Positions 1 to 6,835 of a stretch of 19,942 nt of DNA are shown piece after piece. Made by a program: the position numbers and the translations under genes. This DNA comes from Limnohabitans sp. (GTDB lineage: Bacteria; Pseudomonadota; Gammaproteobacteria; Burkholderiales; Burkholderiaceae_C). Position 1 is the stretch's first letter, and every line of letters starts with the position of its first letter. The stretch spans positions 1-19,942 of the forward strand of contig SHXP01000011.1 of the NCBI GenBank assembly GCA_009693225.1, read 5' to 3'. The notes beneath the pieces were generated by a model. The model was not told the DNA's origin, did not search any database, and was given only the letters and a program-made list of their open reading frames with translations.

Positions 1-594
1 AGAAGGCAAGGGTGTCGACAGAGCGCTGCTATTGTTGAGCACGGGTTTGGCCGTTACGTCGGTGGCATGGCTGGCGATCAGTTCTTCCAGCGAATCGTGT
101 GCCGGCGGGAGTTTGTGTTCGTCCTTGAGTTTTTCCGCAATCAAAGCTTCCAGCGGATCCATGGCGTGCAAAGGGTATAAATCCAGTACCAGCCGGTGTT
201 GAAAGCTGGCTTGCGCCGCTTGTAAGGGCTCCAGGTTGAACACCTGCGGTTTGACCGGTTGCCGCAAATCCAGCACCAGCCGCACGGTGACCGGCGTGAA
301 CTGGCCCACGCGCACGCCGGAGATGTAGGGGTCGTCGCTGCGCACCTTGCCGACCAGTTCGCGCAGTTCGGCATTCAATTCAATGCCATCAATGTCAACC
401 GCCAGCCGCGGCGGCTGGGCTACCAGGGTGTAGCGCGTGACCAGGGCGGTGTCGGACTCGATGGTGACGCGGGTGTAATCATTTGCCGGCCAGACCCGCA
501 CGCCCAGTATGGTCGCGCCCCGGGCCAGCTGGGCGCGACCCAGCAACAGCACGAGTGTTCCGGTTTGCAAGAGGGTGCGTCTGTGCATGGTCAT
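1..594 (-). CDS. amiC: N-acetylmuramoyl-L-alanine amidase, AmiC-like (N-terminal part, cut by window edge)
   Basis: The 198 visible codons read as a secreted AmiC-type amidase, which cleaves the amide bond between N-acetylmuramic acid and the stem peptide during daughter-cell separation in the periplasm. The N-terminus is MTMHRRTLLQTGTLVLLLG: a twin arginine followed by a hydrophobic stretch, i.e. a Tat-type signal, as known for E. coli AmiA and AmiC. Residues from about 28 to 130 look like an AMIN domain (VRVWPANDYTRVTIESD, later VRLVLDLRQPVKPQVFNLEP), which targets amidases to the septum. The zinc-dependent Amidase_3 domain would lie beyond the left edge and cannot be checked. The in-frame stop at 600-598 forces the start to 594 or to the ATG at 588; neither has a good Shine-Dalgarno. 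It lies 37 bases downstream of tsaE, the same order as tsaE-amiB in E. coli, so co-transcription is likely. Confidence 0.85.
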   Translation of the reverse strand, partial: MTMHRRTLLQTGTLVLLLGRAQLARGATILGVRVWPANDYTRVTIESDTALVTRYTLVAQPPRLAVDIDGIELNAELRELVGKVRSDDPYISGVRVGQFTPVTVRLVLDLRQPVKPQVFNLEPLQAAQASFQHRLVLDLYPLHAMDPLEALIAEKLKDEHKLPPAHDSLEELIASHATDVTAKPVLNNSSALSTPLPS

Positions 595-631
595 GTTCTA
601 CGGGTGCGGGAGATCAGCGCAGCGGGCTTTC

Positions 632-1132
632 TCATGCCAGCAGGCTCCTGCCGTTGTCGCTGTGCGCGCTCAGTGTGACTGTGCGGCTGTCGTCAGCGTT
701 GACCTGCAATGCCATTTCCAGATCGGGCTGCGGCAGAAAACCGGCGGCCTTGTACGGCCATTCGCAAATCTTCAAACCGGGTGTTGCAAACATGTCCCTG
801 AACCCAGCGTCTTCCCATTCCTGCGGGTCTTTGAAACGGTAGAAATCAAAATGCCAGATGAACAAGGGCGTGCCCCCGCGCTCGACCTCATACGACTCTA
901 CCACTGCATAGGTTGGGCTTTTGATGCGCCCGCTCACACCCAGCGCCTGCAGCAAGTGACGGGTGAAGGTGGTCTTGCCGCTGCCCAGATCGCCGTGCAG
1001 GCACAACTGGGCATGGCGCAGATGTACATTGGCCGACAGGCTCAGTGCATAGGCCTGACACGCGTCTTCGTGTGGCCAGTGCAGGGTTTTTACAATCGGC
1101 GTTTGGTTCAAAGGAATGATGTGTCCATTCAA
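632..1132 (-). CDS. tsaE: tRNA threonylcarbamoyladenosine biosynthesis ATPase TsaE
   Basis: TsaE is the small P-loop ATPase that works with TsaB, TsaC and TsaD to make the essential t6A37 modification of ANN-decoding tRNAs in the cytoplasm. The Walker A loop GDLGSGKTT is at about residues 47-55. The family motifs SPTYAVVESYE, HFDFYR and ICEWPYKA follow (family usually EWPEKA). The length of 166 residues fits the family (about 150-160). No ATG is available: the frame opens at TTG 1132-1130, with another TTG at 1111-1109, and the ATG at 1128 is in a different frame that stops after six codons. The true start is therefore uncertain but must be non-ATG. The TTG at 1132 would overlap the divergent queG start by 12 bases. 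Downstream lies the amidase gene, as in the E. coli tsaE-amiB pair. Confidence 0.92.
   Translation of the reverse strand: MNGHIIPLNQTPIVKTLHWPHEDACQAYALSLSANVHLRHAQLCLHGDLGSGKTTFTRHLLQALGVSGRIKSPTYAVVESYEVERGGTPLFIWHFDFYRFKDPQEWEDAGFRDMFATPGLKICEWPYKAAGFLPQPDLEMALQVNADDSRTVTLSAHSDNGRSLLA
1111..1115 (+). promoter_or_regulatory. ribosome-binding site setting the queG GTG start
   Basis: AAGGA lies five bases before GTG 1121. No in-frame ATG exists near this point, and the encoded N-terminus after this GTG matches the family, so this site decides the start. Confidence 0.65.
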
Positions 1133-2287
1133 CAGCAGGGGTTGCCAGAGCAGTTACAGCTTTGGGGGCGGCAACTGGGATTCTCCCAAATTGGCGTGGC
1201 CCCGGTGGATTTGTCGCATGCCGAGCCCGGATTGCTGGCCTGGCTGGCCGCCGGGCACCACGGCAGCATGGACTATATGCAACGCCACGGCCTGATGCGC
1301 GCACGACCGGCTGAACTGGTGCCCGGCACCTTGAGCGTCATTACCGCTCGCATGGATTACCTGCCTGGAACCATTGCCGCTGCAAGCATACAAAGTGCGA
1401 CAACACCTGTTGCATTGCCGGACCCTGAAAGCCGCAGTGCGCCTGAGTCTGATACACACAGCTTTGTGCAACACGAACTCGCGCGCTTGCAGCAACCCGG
1501 CGAAGCGGTTATTTCTGTGTACGCCAGAGGGCGTGATTACCACAAGGTGATGCGCCAGCGCCTGCAACAACTGGCGCACAAACTGCAAGAGGCGGTCGGA
1601 TCTGTCGGTCACCGCGTGTTCACCGATTCGGCGCCGGTGCTGGAAGCCGAGTTGGCGGTCAAGAGCGGCCTGGGTTGGCGCGGCAAACATACCCTAGTGT
1701 TGCAGCGCGAGGCTGGTTCGTTTTTCTTTCTGGGCGAAATCTTTGTTGACATGGCACTCGCCCCGGGTGAACCCGTCAGCGATCACTGCGGCAGTTGCAG
1801 CGCCTGCATCAGCGCCTGCCCGACGCAGGCAATCGTCGCCCCGTACCGATTGGATGCGCGTCGCTGCATTTCCTACCTGACCATAGAACACGACGGGCCC
1901 ATCCCGCTTGAGCTACGCGCTTTGATGGGCAACCGCATTTACGGCTGCGACGACTGCCAACTGGTGTGTCCGTGGAACAAGTTCGCGCAACGCAGTGCTT
2001 TGCCTGACTTTGACGAACGCCACGGTCTGGGCGCGGCGCAACTGGAGCATTTGATCCAATGGGATGAAGCCGTATTTCTGCGCATGACCGAGGGCAGCGC
2101 CATACGCCGCATCGGTCATGTGCGATGGTTGCGCAATGTGGCGATCGCCGCCGGCAATGCCTTGCGTTCTGAGAAGGCTTTGCCTGTGCAGGAACAGCAA
2201 GCCTTACGCAAGGCTGTGCAAGATTGGTCCGGGCATGCCAGCGAAGTGGTCAGGGAAAGCGTGGCCTGGGCATCTGGGACCGCTTAG
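1121..2287 (+). CDS. queG: epoxyqueuosine reductase QueG (cobalamin- and Fe-S-dependent)
   Basis: QueG reduces epoxyqueuosine to queuosine in the wobble position of GUN-anticodon tRNAs, using cobalamin and two [4Fe-4S] clusters. With a GTG start at 1121 the protein has 388 residues, close to the usual 370-390. It begins MSIQQQGLPEQLQLWGRQLG, matching the family N-terminus. AAGGA at 1111-1115 gives a ribosome-binding site five bases upstream. ARGRDYHKVMR (about 135-145) carries the conserved Asp (residue 139) assigned as general acid in this family. Cluster ligands are visible as C223, C226, C229 and C233, then C249, C276, C279 and C283, within CGSCSACISACP and CDDCQLVCPWN. The open frame continues far upstream to 509, but that part is antisense to tsaE and not family-like. 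It is divergent from tsaE. Its cobalamin need is a functional link to the B12 uptake operon at 7165-12502, although the two are not adjacent. Confidence 0.95.
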   Translation: MSIQQQGLPEQLQLWGRQLGFSQIGVAPVDLSHAEPGLLAWLAAGHHGSMDYMQRHGLMRARPAELVPGTLSVITARMDYLPGTIAAASIQSATTPVALPDPESRSAPESDTHSFVQHELARLQQPGEAVISVYARGRDYHKVMRQRLQQLAHKLQEAVGSVGHRVFTDSAPVLEAELAVKSGLGWRGKHTLVLQREAGSFFFLGEIFVDMALAPGEPVSDHCGSCSACISACPTQAIVAPYRLDARRCISYLTIEHDGPIPLELRALMGNRIYGCDDCQLVCPWNKFAQRSALPDFDERHGLGAAQLEHLIQWDEAVFLRMTEGSAIRRIGHVRWLRNVAIAAGNALRSEKALPVQEQQALRKAVQDWSGHASEVVRESVAWASGTA

Positions 2288-2686
2288 CAATGACTGGTTG
2301 GTCTTCAGCACGCTATGTCGGGGCGTCTTTAAATAAGGTGTTCTCGCCACGGCGGTTCGGTCGCCGCTCACTGCCGCTGCGCGCCAATGTTCGCGTTGGC
2401 CCGCCCGCCATGTCGTCATCCGTTCGCAATTTTTCTCCGACTGCATTTCTCGGTTCTATAAAGAAAAAAGCTACTAGAAAAGCTATCAAACTCAAAACTG
2501 ATACATCACATCAGGCCGATCCGAGGGGGTGTTTTTTTCGAGCGAAAGCGCAGAAAAAAATCGCACCGGATGGATCGGCCTAAGCGTGACTTAATGACAG
2601 CAGGAATGCCAACCCCTCCGGATGGGTCGGCCTTAGCGTGTCTTCACAGCAGCACGGTAGCCAACGGAGTCGGCCAATGCGTGTCT
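2288..2686. other. gene-free stretch between convergent queG and tauE
   Basis: About 400 bases hold no convincing gene: frames that cross it are antisense shadows of tauE or have no family-like sequence. It contains a GC-rich part (2340-2410) with small hairpins, an A/T-rich part with AAAAAAGCTACTAG followed by AAAAGCTATCAAAC (2464-2493), then a long imperfect hairpin and three spaced repeats listed separately. Both flanking genes end here, so it would also serve as the transcription termination zone for both. Confidence 0.6.
2513..2581. repeat. long imperfect hairpin with perfect 10-bp arms
   Basis: AGGCCGATCC (2513-2522) and GGATCGGCCT (2572-2581) are perfect reverse complements. Inside them lie GGTG/CACC, a run of seven T (2532-2538) facing a run of seven A (2554-2560), and a central GCGAAAGC tetraloop hairpin, so nearly the whole 69-base segment can fold back on itself. 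On either strand the T/A tracts beside stems could help terminate transcription of queG or tauE. Whether this is a terminator or a mobile small repeat cannot be told from one copy. Confidence 0.6.
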
Positions 2687-2688
2687 TT
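2567..2688. repeat. three spaced direct repeats around TCGGCC..GCGTG.CTT
   Basis: Three copies of a roughly 25-base unit occur in a row: GGATCGGCCTAAGCGTGACTT (about 2572-2592), GGGTCGGCCTTAGCGTGTCTT (about 2624-2644) and GAGTCGGCCAATGCGTGTCTT (about 2667-2687). TCGGCC positions are 2575, 2627 and 2670, i.e. spacings of 52 and 43. A fourth, inverted copy of the GGATCGGCC core is the left arm of the hairpin at 2513. The third unit runs into the tauE stop codon. Spacers are not equal and units are not identical, so this is not a CRISPR array. Confidence 0.6.
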
Positions 2689-3505
2689 AAACCGCCGACC
2701 AACCGCGATGCAGCATCGTGAAAGCCAACGTATACAACAGGAACGCAAAGCCGCGTTTGAGTTTGGCCACCGGCAGACGCTGCGCATACCTTGCCCCCAT
2801 GGGCGCCGTGAATACCGTGCACACGCAAATGATGAAAAAGCCCGGCAGCCAGACAAAACCGAAACTGTGCGGCGGTGTATCCGTGACCGACCAGCCGCTG
2901 ACCACATAGCCGATGGTATTCGCCAGCGCGATCGGAAAACCCAAAGCCGCACTCGTGCCCAACGCCTGGCGCAAAGGCACGTTACACCAGGTCATGAATG
3001 GCACACTGATGAATGCACCACCCGCGCCCACCAGACCGGAAAACATGCCGATCAGACTTCCTACCAGGGATTGACCCAGCGTGCCAGGCATTTGCCGCGA
3101 GGGTTTAGGCTTTTTGTCCAGCAGCATTTGCGTAGCGGAAAACGTTGTAAAAAAACTGAACAGCAAAGCCAGTACCGAGCCCTTGATGACAGCGAACAGC
3201 CACAGGCTGGACAAGGCACTGCCCAGCACCAGGCCGGGGGCTATGCCTTTGAACAAATCCCAGCGCACCGCGCCTGCTTTGTGGTGAGCGCGGGTGCTGG
3301 CCAGCGAGGTGACGACGATGGTCGACATGCCAGTGGCAATCGCCATCTTCACCGTCATGTCCGTCGGTATATCGAGCTGGTGCAGCAAAAAAGTGAGAAA
3401 TGGAATCATCACCAGCGCACCGCCCACACCCAGCAGTCCCGCCAGAAAACCGGCGAACGAGCCCAGCGCGGCAAGCGCGAACAACAGCAGCGGCCAGTTT
3501 GGCAT
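2687..3505 (-). CDS. TauE/SafE family membrane protein (probable anion exporter)
   Basis: This is a 272-residue, very hydrophobic protein of the TauE/SafE (DUF81) family, which are inner-membrane proteins linked to export or import of sulfite, sulfoacetate and other small organic anions. The two-fold family repeat is visible: GFLAGLLGVGGALVMIPFLT near residue 20 and, in the second half, GMFSGLVGAGGAFISVPFMT. About eight membrane segments can be counted. The start ATG at 3505-3503 lies five bases after the stop of the upstream acyl-CoA synthetase gene, so it is the third gene of a tight minus-strand operon. The substrate is unknown. Its place beside a carboxylate-CoA ligase suggests a small carboxylate or sulfonate rather than sulfite, but that is inference. 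Confidence 0.85.
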   Translation of the reverse strand: MPNWPLLLFALAALGSFAGFLAGLLGVGGALVMIPFLTFLLHQLDIPTDMTVKMAIATGMSTIVVTSLASTRAHHKAGAVRWDLFKGIAPGLVLGSALSSLWLFAVIKGSVLALLFSFFTTFSATQMLLDKKPKPSRQMPGTLGQSLVGSLIGMFSGLVGAGGAFISVPFMTWCNVPLRQALGTSAALGFPIALANTIGYVVSGWSVTDTPPHSFGFVWLPGFFIICVCTVFTAPMGARYAQRLPVAKLKRGFAFLLYTLAFTMLHRGWSAV

Positions 3506-3510
3506 CGGCT

Positions 3511-5028
3511 TTAAGCCAGACCGAGTTTTTGTGCCATGCCTATGCGTTGCAATTTACCGGTTGCGCCTTTTGGAATTTCCTCCAGCAGCAAAATCTTGCG
3601 CGGCACTTTGAAATCGGCCACACGGGTGGCCACATACTCGCGCAATTCTTTTTCAGTGGCAACGATACCTTCGCGCAGCACCACGGCAGCGCCGACTTCT
3701 TCACCGAGTTTGTCGTGCGGGATACCGAAGCAAACCACTTGCCCGACGGCAGGATGGTCCATCAGGATTTCATCGATTTCACGCGGGCTGATTTTCTCAC
3801 CGCCCCGGTTGATGATTTCTTTCAAGCGGCCGGTGATGCTGATGTAACCGTCTGCGTCCATGTTGCCCTGGTCACCGGTGCGGAACCAGCCGTGTGTGAA
3901 AGCTTCCGAGTTGGCCTTGTCGTTGTTTTCATAACCAGGTGTGACGTTGGGTCCGCGAATCACGATCTCGCCGGTGTCACCCGCTTTGAGCAAGTGACCG
4001 TCTGTGTCCATGATGGCAACCTCAGGACCTGCGGCGATACCGACTGTGCCGGGTTTGCGTTGCGCAGGAGGCAGCGGGTTGCAGGCCATCTGGTGCGCAG
4101 CCTCGGTCATGCCGTAGGCTTCAATGACGGGTGCGTGGAACGTGGCTTCCAGTTCGGCCAGCACCTGCGGCGGCAGCGATGAAGACGATGAGCGTATGAA
4201 GCGCAAGGGCACACGCGCAATGACGTCCTTGTTGTTTGCAGCGCGCGACAAAATGGCCTGGTGCATGGTGGGCACTGCCGTGTACCAGGTTGGTTTGACT
4301 TCGTCCATGTGCGCAAAAAACTTCAGCGCGTTAAAGCCGCCGGTGCAATGCACCTCGCCGCCTTGGGACAGCGGTGCCAAGATCCCGGCGATCAAGCCGT
4401 GGATATGGAACAACGGCATGACGTTCAAGCCCCTGTCCTGCGCCGTGAAACGTGTGCTGGCCGCGATGTTTTTCGCGGACGCGCACACATTTCGCTGTGT
4501 CAAGGGCACGATCTTCGGCCTTGAGGTGGTGCCGGAGGTGTGCAACACCAGCGCCACATCGTCGGGCAATGCGGTACCAGGATACGCGGGGGTAGCTGTT
4601 GCGCGTGCCGTGGTGTCCAAGGTGAATGAACCCGCGCCACGAACAGGCGTGGGGTGCAACACCAGAATGGACACACCGAGTTTGCGTGCTACTTCAATGG
4701 AGGGGGACGCGGAACCGGCTTCAACCACCAGTGCCTTGGCATTCAAGTCGTTCAAGTAAAACTCGAACTCGTCGGCCCGGCAAGAGGGATTGAGCGGCCC
4801 TGAGGTAGAGCAAGCGGCCACTGTGACGAAAGAAGCGGCCATTTCCGCACCATTGGGCAACACCAGCGCGACGCGGTCGTTGCGGCCTATGCCGACGGCA
4901 TTCAATGATTGCTGCACATAAGCGGCGAGTTCACGCAAGCCTGAGTAAGTCAAGGCAGCGGCAGTGGAGGCGCTCAGGCAAGTGCCTGAGTCACGGCCTG
5001 CGGCCATCCATTCAGTCAAAGTAATCAT
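3511..5028 (-). CDS. AMP-forming acyl-CoA synthetase, resembling Pcs60/AAE3 oxalate-CoA ligases
   Basis: This 505-residue ANL-superfamily ligase should activate a carboxylate to its acyl-CoA through an acyl-adenylate. Motifs in order: the P-loop HTSGTTSRPK (163-172), MPLFHIHGLIAGIL (about 204-217), YGMTEAAHQM (305-314), TGD (384-386), the hinge GRLKEIINRGGEKISP (400-415) and the C-terminal catalytic lysine in KGATGKLQR (K492). The pattern PLFHIHG, SSSSLPPQVL, AYGMTEAAHQM and NPLPP resembles yeast Pcs60 and plant AAE3, which are oxalyl-CoA synthetases, more than long-chain fatty acid ligases. Substrate assignment is inference. The ATG follows the stop of the upstream dehydrogenase gene by one base, with AGGA inside that gene's end, so translation is likely coupled. 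The TauE/SafE gene follows after five bases. Confidence 0.87.
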   Translation of the reverse strand: MITLTEWMAAGRDSGTCLSASTAAALTYSGLRELAAYVQQSLNAVGIGRNDRVALVLPNGAEMAASFVTVAACSTSGPLNPSCRADEFEFYLNDLNAKALVVEAGSASPSIEVARKLGVSILVLHPTPVRGAGSFTLDTTARATATPAYPGTALPDDVALVLHTSGTTSRPKIVPLTQRNVCASAKNIAASTRFTAQDRGLNVMPLFHIHGLIAGILAPLSQGGEVHCTGGFNALKFFAHMDEVKPTWYTAVPTMHQAILSRAANNKDVIARVPLRFIRSSSSSLPPQVLAELEATFHAPVIEAYGMTEAAHQMACNPLPPAQRKPGTVGIAAGPEVAIMDTDGHLLKAGDTGEIVIRGPNVTPGYENNDKANSEAFTHGWFRTGDQGNMDADGYISITGRLKEIINRGGEKISPREIDEILMDHPAVGQVVCFGIPHDKLGEEVGAAVVLREGIVATEKELREYVATRVADFKVPRKILLLEEIPKGATGKLQRIGMAQKLGLA

Positions 5029-5029
5029 G

Positions 5030-6043
5030 TCATTCCTGTGGTGTCAATGAGAGTCCGCGGCCGCTGCGCAGCACCGATTGCTGCAGTAACAAACATAGTT
5101 GATGTACGGTTTGCAAGGTGGGTGTTGGCAGTCCGACGATGTGTCCGAGTTCAATCACACTGCCAAGCAGCGCGTCAAGCTCCAGCGCCTTGCCTTGTTC
5201 AATGTCCTGCAACATGGATGTCTTGTGCGCGCCGACAGCCTGAGCACCGGCGATGCGTTTCTCTATGCTGATCTTGAACTGAATACCGGTGCGCTCGGCG
5301 ACTGCCTGCGCCTCTTGCATCATTTGGGTGACCAGATCGCGCGACGGGCCGAAGCCTGCGATGTCTTCCAGCGTGGCGTGCGTGAGCGCAGACACCGGGT
5401 TGAAGCTGAGGTTGCCCCACAGCTTGACCCAGAGTTCGCTGCGTATGTCGTTGGACACCGGTGTTTTAAAACCCGCACTTATCATGGCTTGCGCGAGTTG
5501 CGCCACGCGTTCGGATTTTTCACCGTCCGGTTCACCCAGTGTGAAGCGGTTGCCTTCGATCAAGCGGACCACGCCGGGGGCGATCAATTTGGCCGCCGGG
5601 TAAACAGCCGCGCCGATGATGCGCTGCGGTTTCAACAGTTGCCACAACTGACCCTGCGGGTCCAGCGTACTCAGTTGGTGGCCGTTGAATTCACCGGGCA
5701 GTTGATGGAAATACCACCAGGGCAAGCCGTTTTGCATGGTGACGATGCAACTGTCGTCGTGGCACAAAGCCGCAATGTCGGCGGCAACGGCGGCGACCTG
5801 GTGCGATTTGAGTGTGACCAGCACATAGTCGTAGGTGGCTGCGCTGGCGATGTCACAGGCTTTGACACCACGCGCGTGCAATTCGCTGCCGTCGTCTGTC
5901 AACAGCTTCATGCCGTGTTGTGCAATCGCCTGCAAATTGGCGCCGCGCGCAATGAAAGTGATATCGTGACCGGCGAGCGCCAGTTTGACGCCGAGGTAGC
6001 CGCCGATGGCACCCGCTCCGACGATGGCGATGCGCAGACTCAT
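5030..6043 (-). CDS. ketopantoate-reductase-like dehydrogenase (PanE/ApbA family)
   Basis: A 337-residue protein of the 2-dehydropantoate 2-reductase family, NADPH-dependent enzymes reducing a 2-oxo acid to a 2-hydroxy acid. The Rossmann motif GAGAIGG is at residues 9-15, LKSHQ at 78-82, QNGLPWW at 104-110, and KLWGNLSFNPVSALT from 207, containing the presumed catalytic lysine (K207). HKTSMLQDIEQGKALELDAL near the C-terminus is the usual substrate-domain signature. The length is a little above E. coli PanE (303). Many bacteria hold several paralogues that do not make pantoate. The operon with a CoA ligase and TauE/SafE protein, and the absence of panB or panC here, make a role in other 2-oxo acid metabolism at least as likely, so no gene symbol is given. 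It is first in its operon, and no good Shine-Dalgarno is visible before ATG 6043. Confidence 0.88.
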   Translation of the reverse strand: MSLRIAIVGAGAIGGYLGVKLALAGHDITFIARGANLQAIAQHGMKLLTDDGSELHARGVKACDIASAATYDYVLVTLKSHQVAAVAADIAALCHDDSCIVTMQNGLPWWYFHQLPGEFNGHQLSTLDPQGQLWQLLKPQRIIGAAVYPAAKLIAPGVVRLIEGNRFTLGEPDGEKSERVAQLAQAMISAGFKTPVSNDIRSELWVKLWGNLSFNPVSALTHATLEDIAGFGPSRDLVTQMMQEAQAVAERTGIQFKISIEKRIAGAQAVGAHKTSMLQDIEQGKALELDALLGSVIELGHIVGLPTPTLQTVHQLCLLLQQSVLRSGRGLSLTPQE

Positions 6044-6082
6044 AAGTAGGTGGGGGGAAGTAAAAGGTTAGGCATGAAAAAA

Positions 6083-6258
6083 GGTGTCTGCAAGGTTCCA
6101 CCGGGCTGTCATCCTGAACAAAAGGTTCAGGTGGGCGAGGTCAGTAAGGAGTTGGGTTCATCTTCGCGAGATGATCACGCTCACCAAACGATGTTCCAAG
6201 CCCGGGGCTCCATAGAGCATTGGTTCAAGAAATATAAACCCGGCAGACTTGCAGACTA
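6083..6258 (-). ncRNA. ssrS: 6S RNA (ssrS), regulator of sigma70 RNA polymerase
   Basis: 6S RNA mimics an open promoter and binds housekeeping RNA polymerase in stationary phase. The minus strand from about 6258 folds as a long rod: GTCTGCAAG (6256-6248) pairs perfectly with CTTGCAGAC (6094-6086), extended by CCGGG with CCCGG. The apical hairpin TCATCT/AGATGA (6174-6158) and the side hairpin CCTGAAC/GTTCAGG (6131-6113) are both perfect. The stretch CACCTGAACCTTTTGTTCAGG matches the layout of the conserved E. coli 3' segment CACCTTGAACCAAGGGTTCAAGG, and TTTGGTGAGC also recalls E. coli TTGGTGAGC. A T6 run follows at 6082-6077. Position just after zapA is the conserved one in proteobacteria. Ends are estimates. 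Confidence 0.85.
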
Positions 6259-6262
6259 GGCC

Positions 6263-6268
6263 ATTGTA
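6263..6268 (-). promoter_or_regulatory. -10 element of the 6S RNA promoter
   Basis: TACAAT on the minus strand ends five bases before the predicted 5' end of 6S RNA. No convincing -35 is seen at 16-18 bases; the best is a T-rich CATCTT. It lies between the zapA stop and 6S RNA, so 6S RNA can be transcribed independently of zapA. Confidence 0.5.
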
Positions 6269-6278
6269 GGAGCATGTT

Positions 6279-6575
6279 TCACAAAAGATGACCGTCCTGG
6301 CCCAAAGCCGAGTCCAGGCGGTGTAATAGGTTGTTCAAATTGTGGCTGGAACTGCCGGGTTCTGCGGGGGCGGCAGAAAAATCCGAGAGCTCAAACGCCA
6401 GATTGAGTGCGGCCAATACAGCGATACGGTCACGCGCCTTGATTTTGCCGGCGTCGCGGATGCTGCACATGGCGGTATCGACTTTGCGCACAGCGCTGTG
6501 AAAACGCTCTTCAGCGCCTGCGGGACAGGCCAGCAGGTAGCTCTGTCCCATGATTTGTACTTCGATCTGGCTCAT
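6279..6575 (-). CDS. zapA: cell division protein ZapA
   Basis: ZapA binds FtsZ in the cytoplasm and bundles protofilaments in the Z ring. The 98-residue product has the family N-terminus SQIEVQIMGQSYLLACPAGAEERF, followed by the expected V..VD..M..I...GK...RD.IAVLAALNLAFEL pattern around residues 29-64 and a helical C-terminus able to form the coiled-coil dimer. Length is typical (about 100). Its ATG overlaps the stop of the upstream ZapB-like gene as ATGA, so the two are translationally coupled. 6S RNA follows about 20 bases downstream, the usual arrangement. Confidence 0.93.
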   Translation of the reverse strand: MSQIEVQIMGQSYLLACPAGAEERFHSAVRKVDTAMCSIRDAGKIKARDRIAVLAALNLAFELSDFSAAPAEPGSSSHNLNNLLHRLDSALGQDGHLL

Positions 6576-6796
6576 GCACCATCCTTGATGTCCTGCGGCA
6601 GGCGGTCAAGCAGACCGTCGATGCGGCTGCGCGCCGCTTGCAAACGTGATTTGAGCGAGTCGCGTTCGTGGGTCAGCGTTTCGACCTGGGTCACCAGCAA
6701 TTCGTTGGTGCGTTTGAGTTCTTCGTAACGTACGAGCAAATGTTCAACGCGTTCGAGTACGGCATCAAGTGGGTTGTTTTCAGACATGTCGAGCAT
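6572..6796 (-). CDS. ZapB-like coiled-coil protein upstream of zapA
   Basis: A small protein, either 74 residues from ATG 6796 or 71 from ATG 6787 (MSENNPLDAVLERVEHLLVR). Almost all of it is a heptad-type coiled coil rich in L, E and R (ELKRTNELLVTQVETLTHER). It resembles the short coiled-coil proteins that precede zapA in beta- and gammaproteobacteria and are compared with ZapB, a Z-ring-associated factor. Neither start has a clear Shine-Dalgarno; the MSENN start at 6787 is the more family-like. The open frame extends to 7081, but that part is antisense to the cobalamin riboswitch and is rejected. The gene overlaps zapA by four bases and is divergent from the btu operon. Confidence 0.75.
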   Translation of the reverse strand: MLDMSENNPLDAVLERVEHLLVRYEELKRTNELLVTQVETLTHERDSLKSRLQAARSRIDGLLDRLPQDIKDGA

Positions 6797-6823
6797 TTTA
6801 CGGGTGCGCTTGCCGCTTGTGGC

Positions 6824-6829
6824 TAGAAT
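6824..6829 (+). promoter_or_regulatory. possible -10 element of the btu operon promoter
   Basis: TAGAAT lies seven bases before the first conserved base of the riboswitch (about 6836). No good -35 is visible at the right spacing, so the call is weak. Confidence 0.35.
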
Positions 6830-6835
6830 GACCTC

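Noticed and set aside
509..1120. Open frame upstream of the queG GTG giving a 592-residue product
   Set aside because: This part is antisense to tsaE and the amidase gene start, has no family-like sequence, and the family N-terminus begins at GTG 1121 behind a ribosome-binding site.
1126..1128. ATG on the minus strand as the tsaE start
   Set aside because: It is out of frame with the TsaE sequence and stops after six codons.
2567..2688. CRISPR array
   Set aside because: Only three diverged units with unequal spacing (52 and 43 bases), no identical repeats and no cas genes.
2570..3514. 314-residue plus-strand open frame
   Set aside because: It is antisense to the clear TauE/SafE gene, very rich in R, Q and H as shadow frames are, and shows no domain.
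5099..6049. 316-residue plus-strand open frame
   Set aside because: It is the antisense shadow of the PanE-like dehydrogenase, which has clear motifs.
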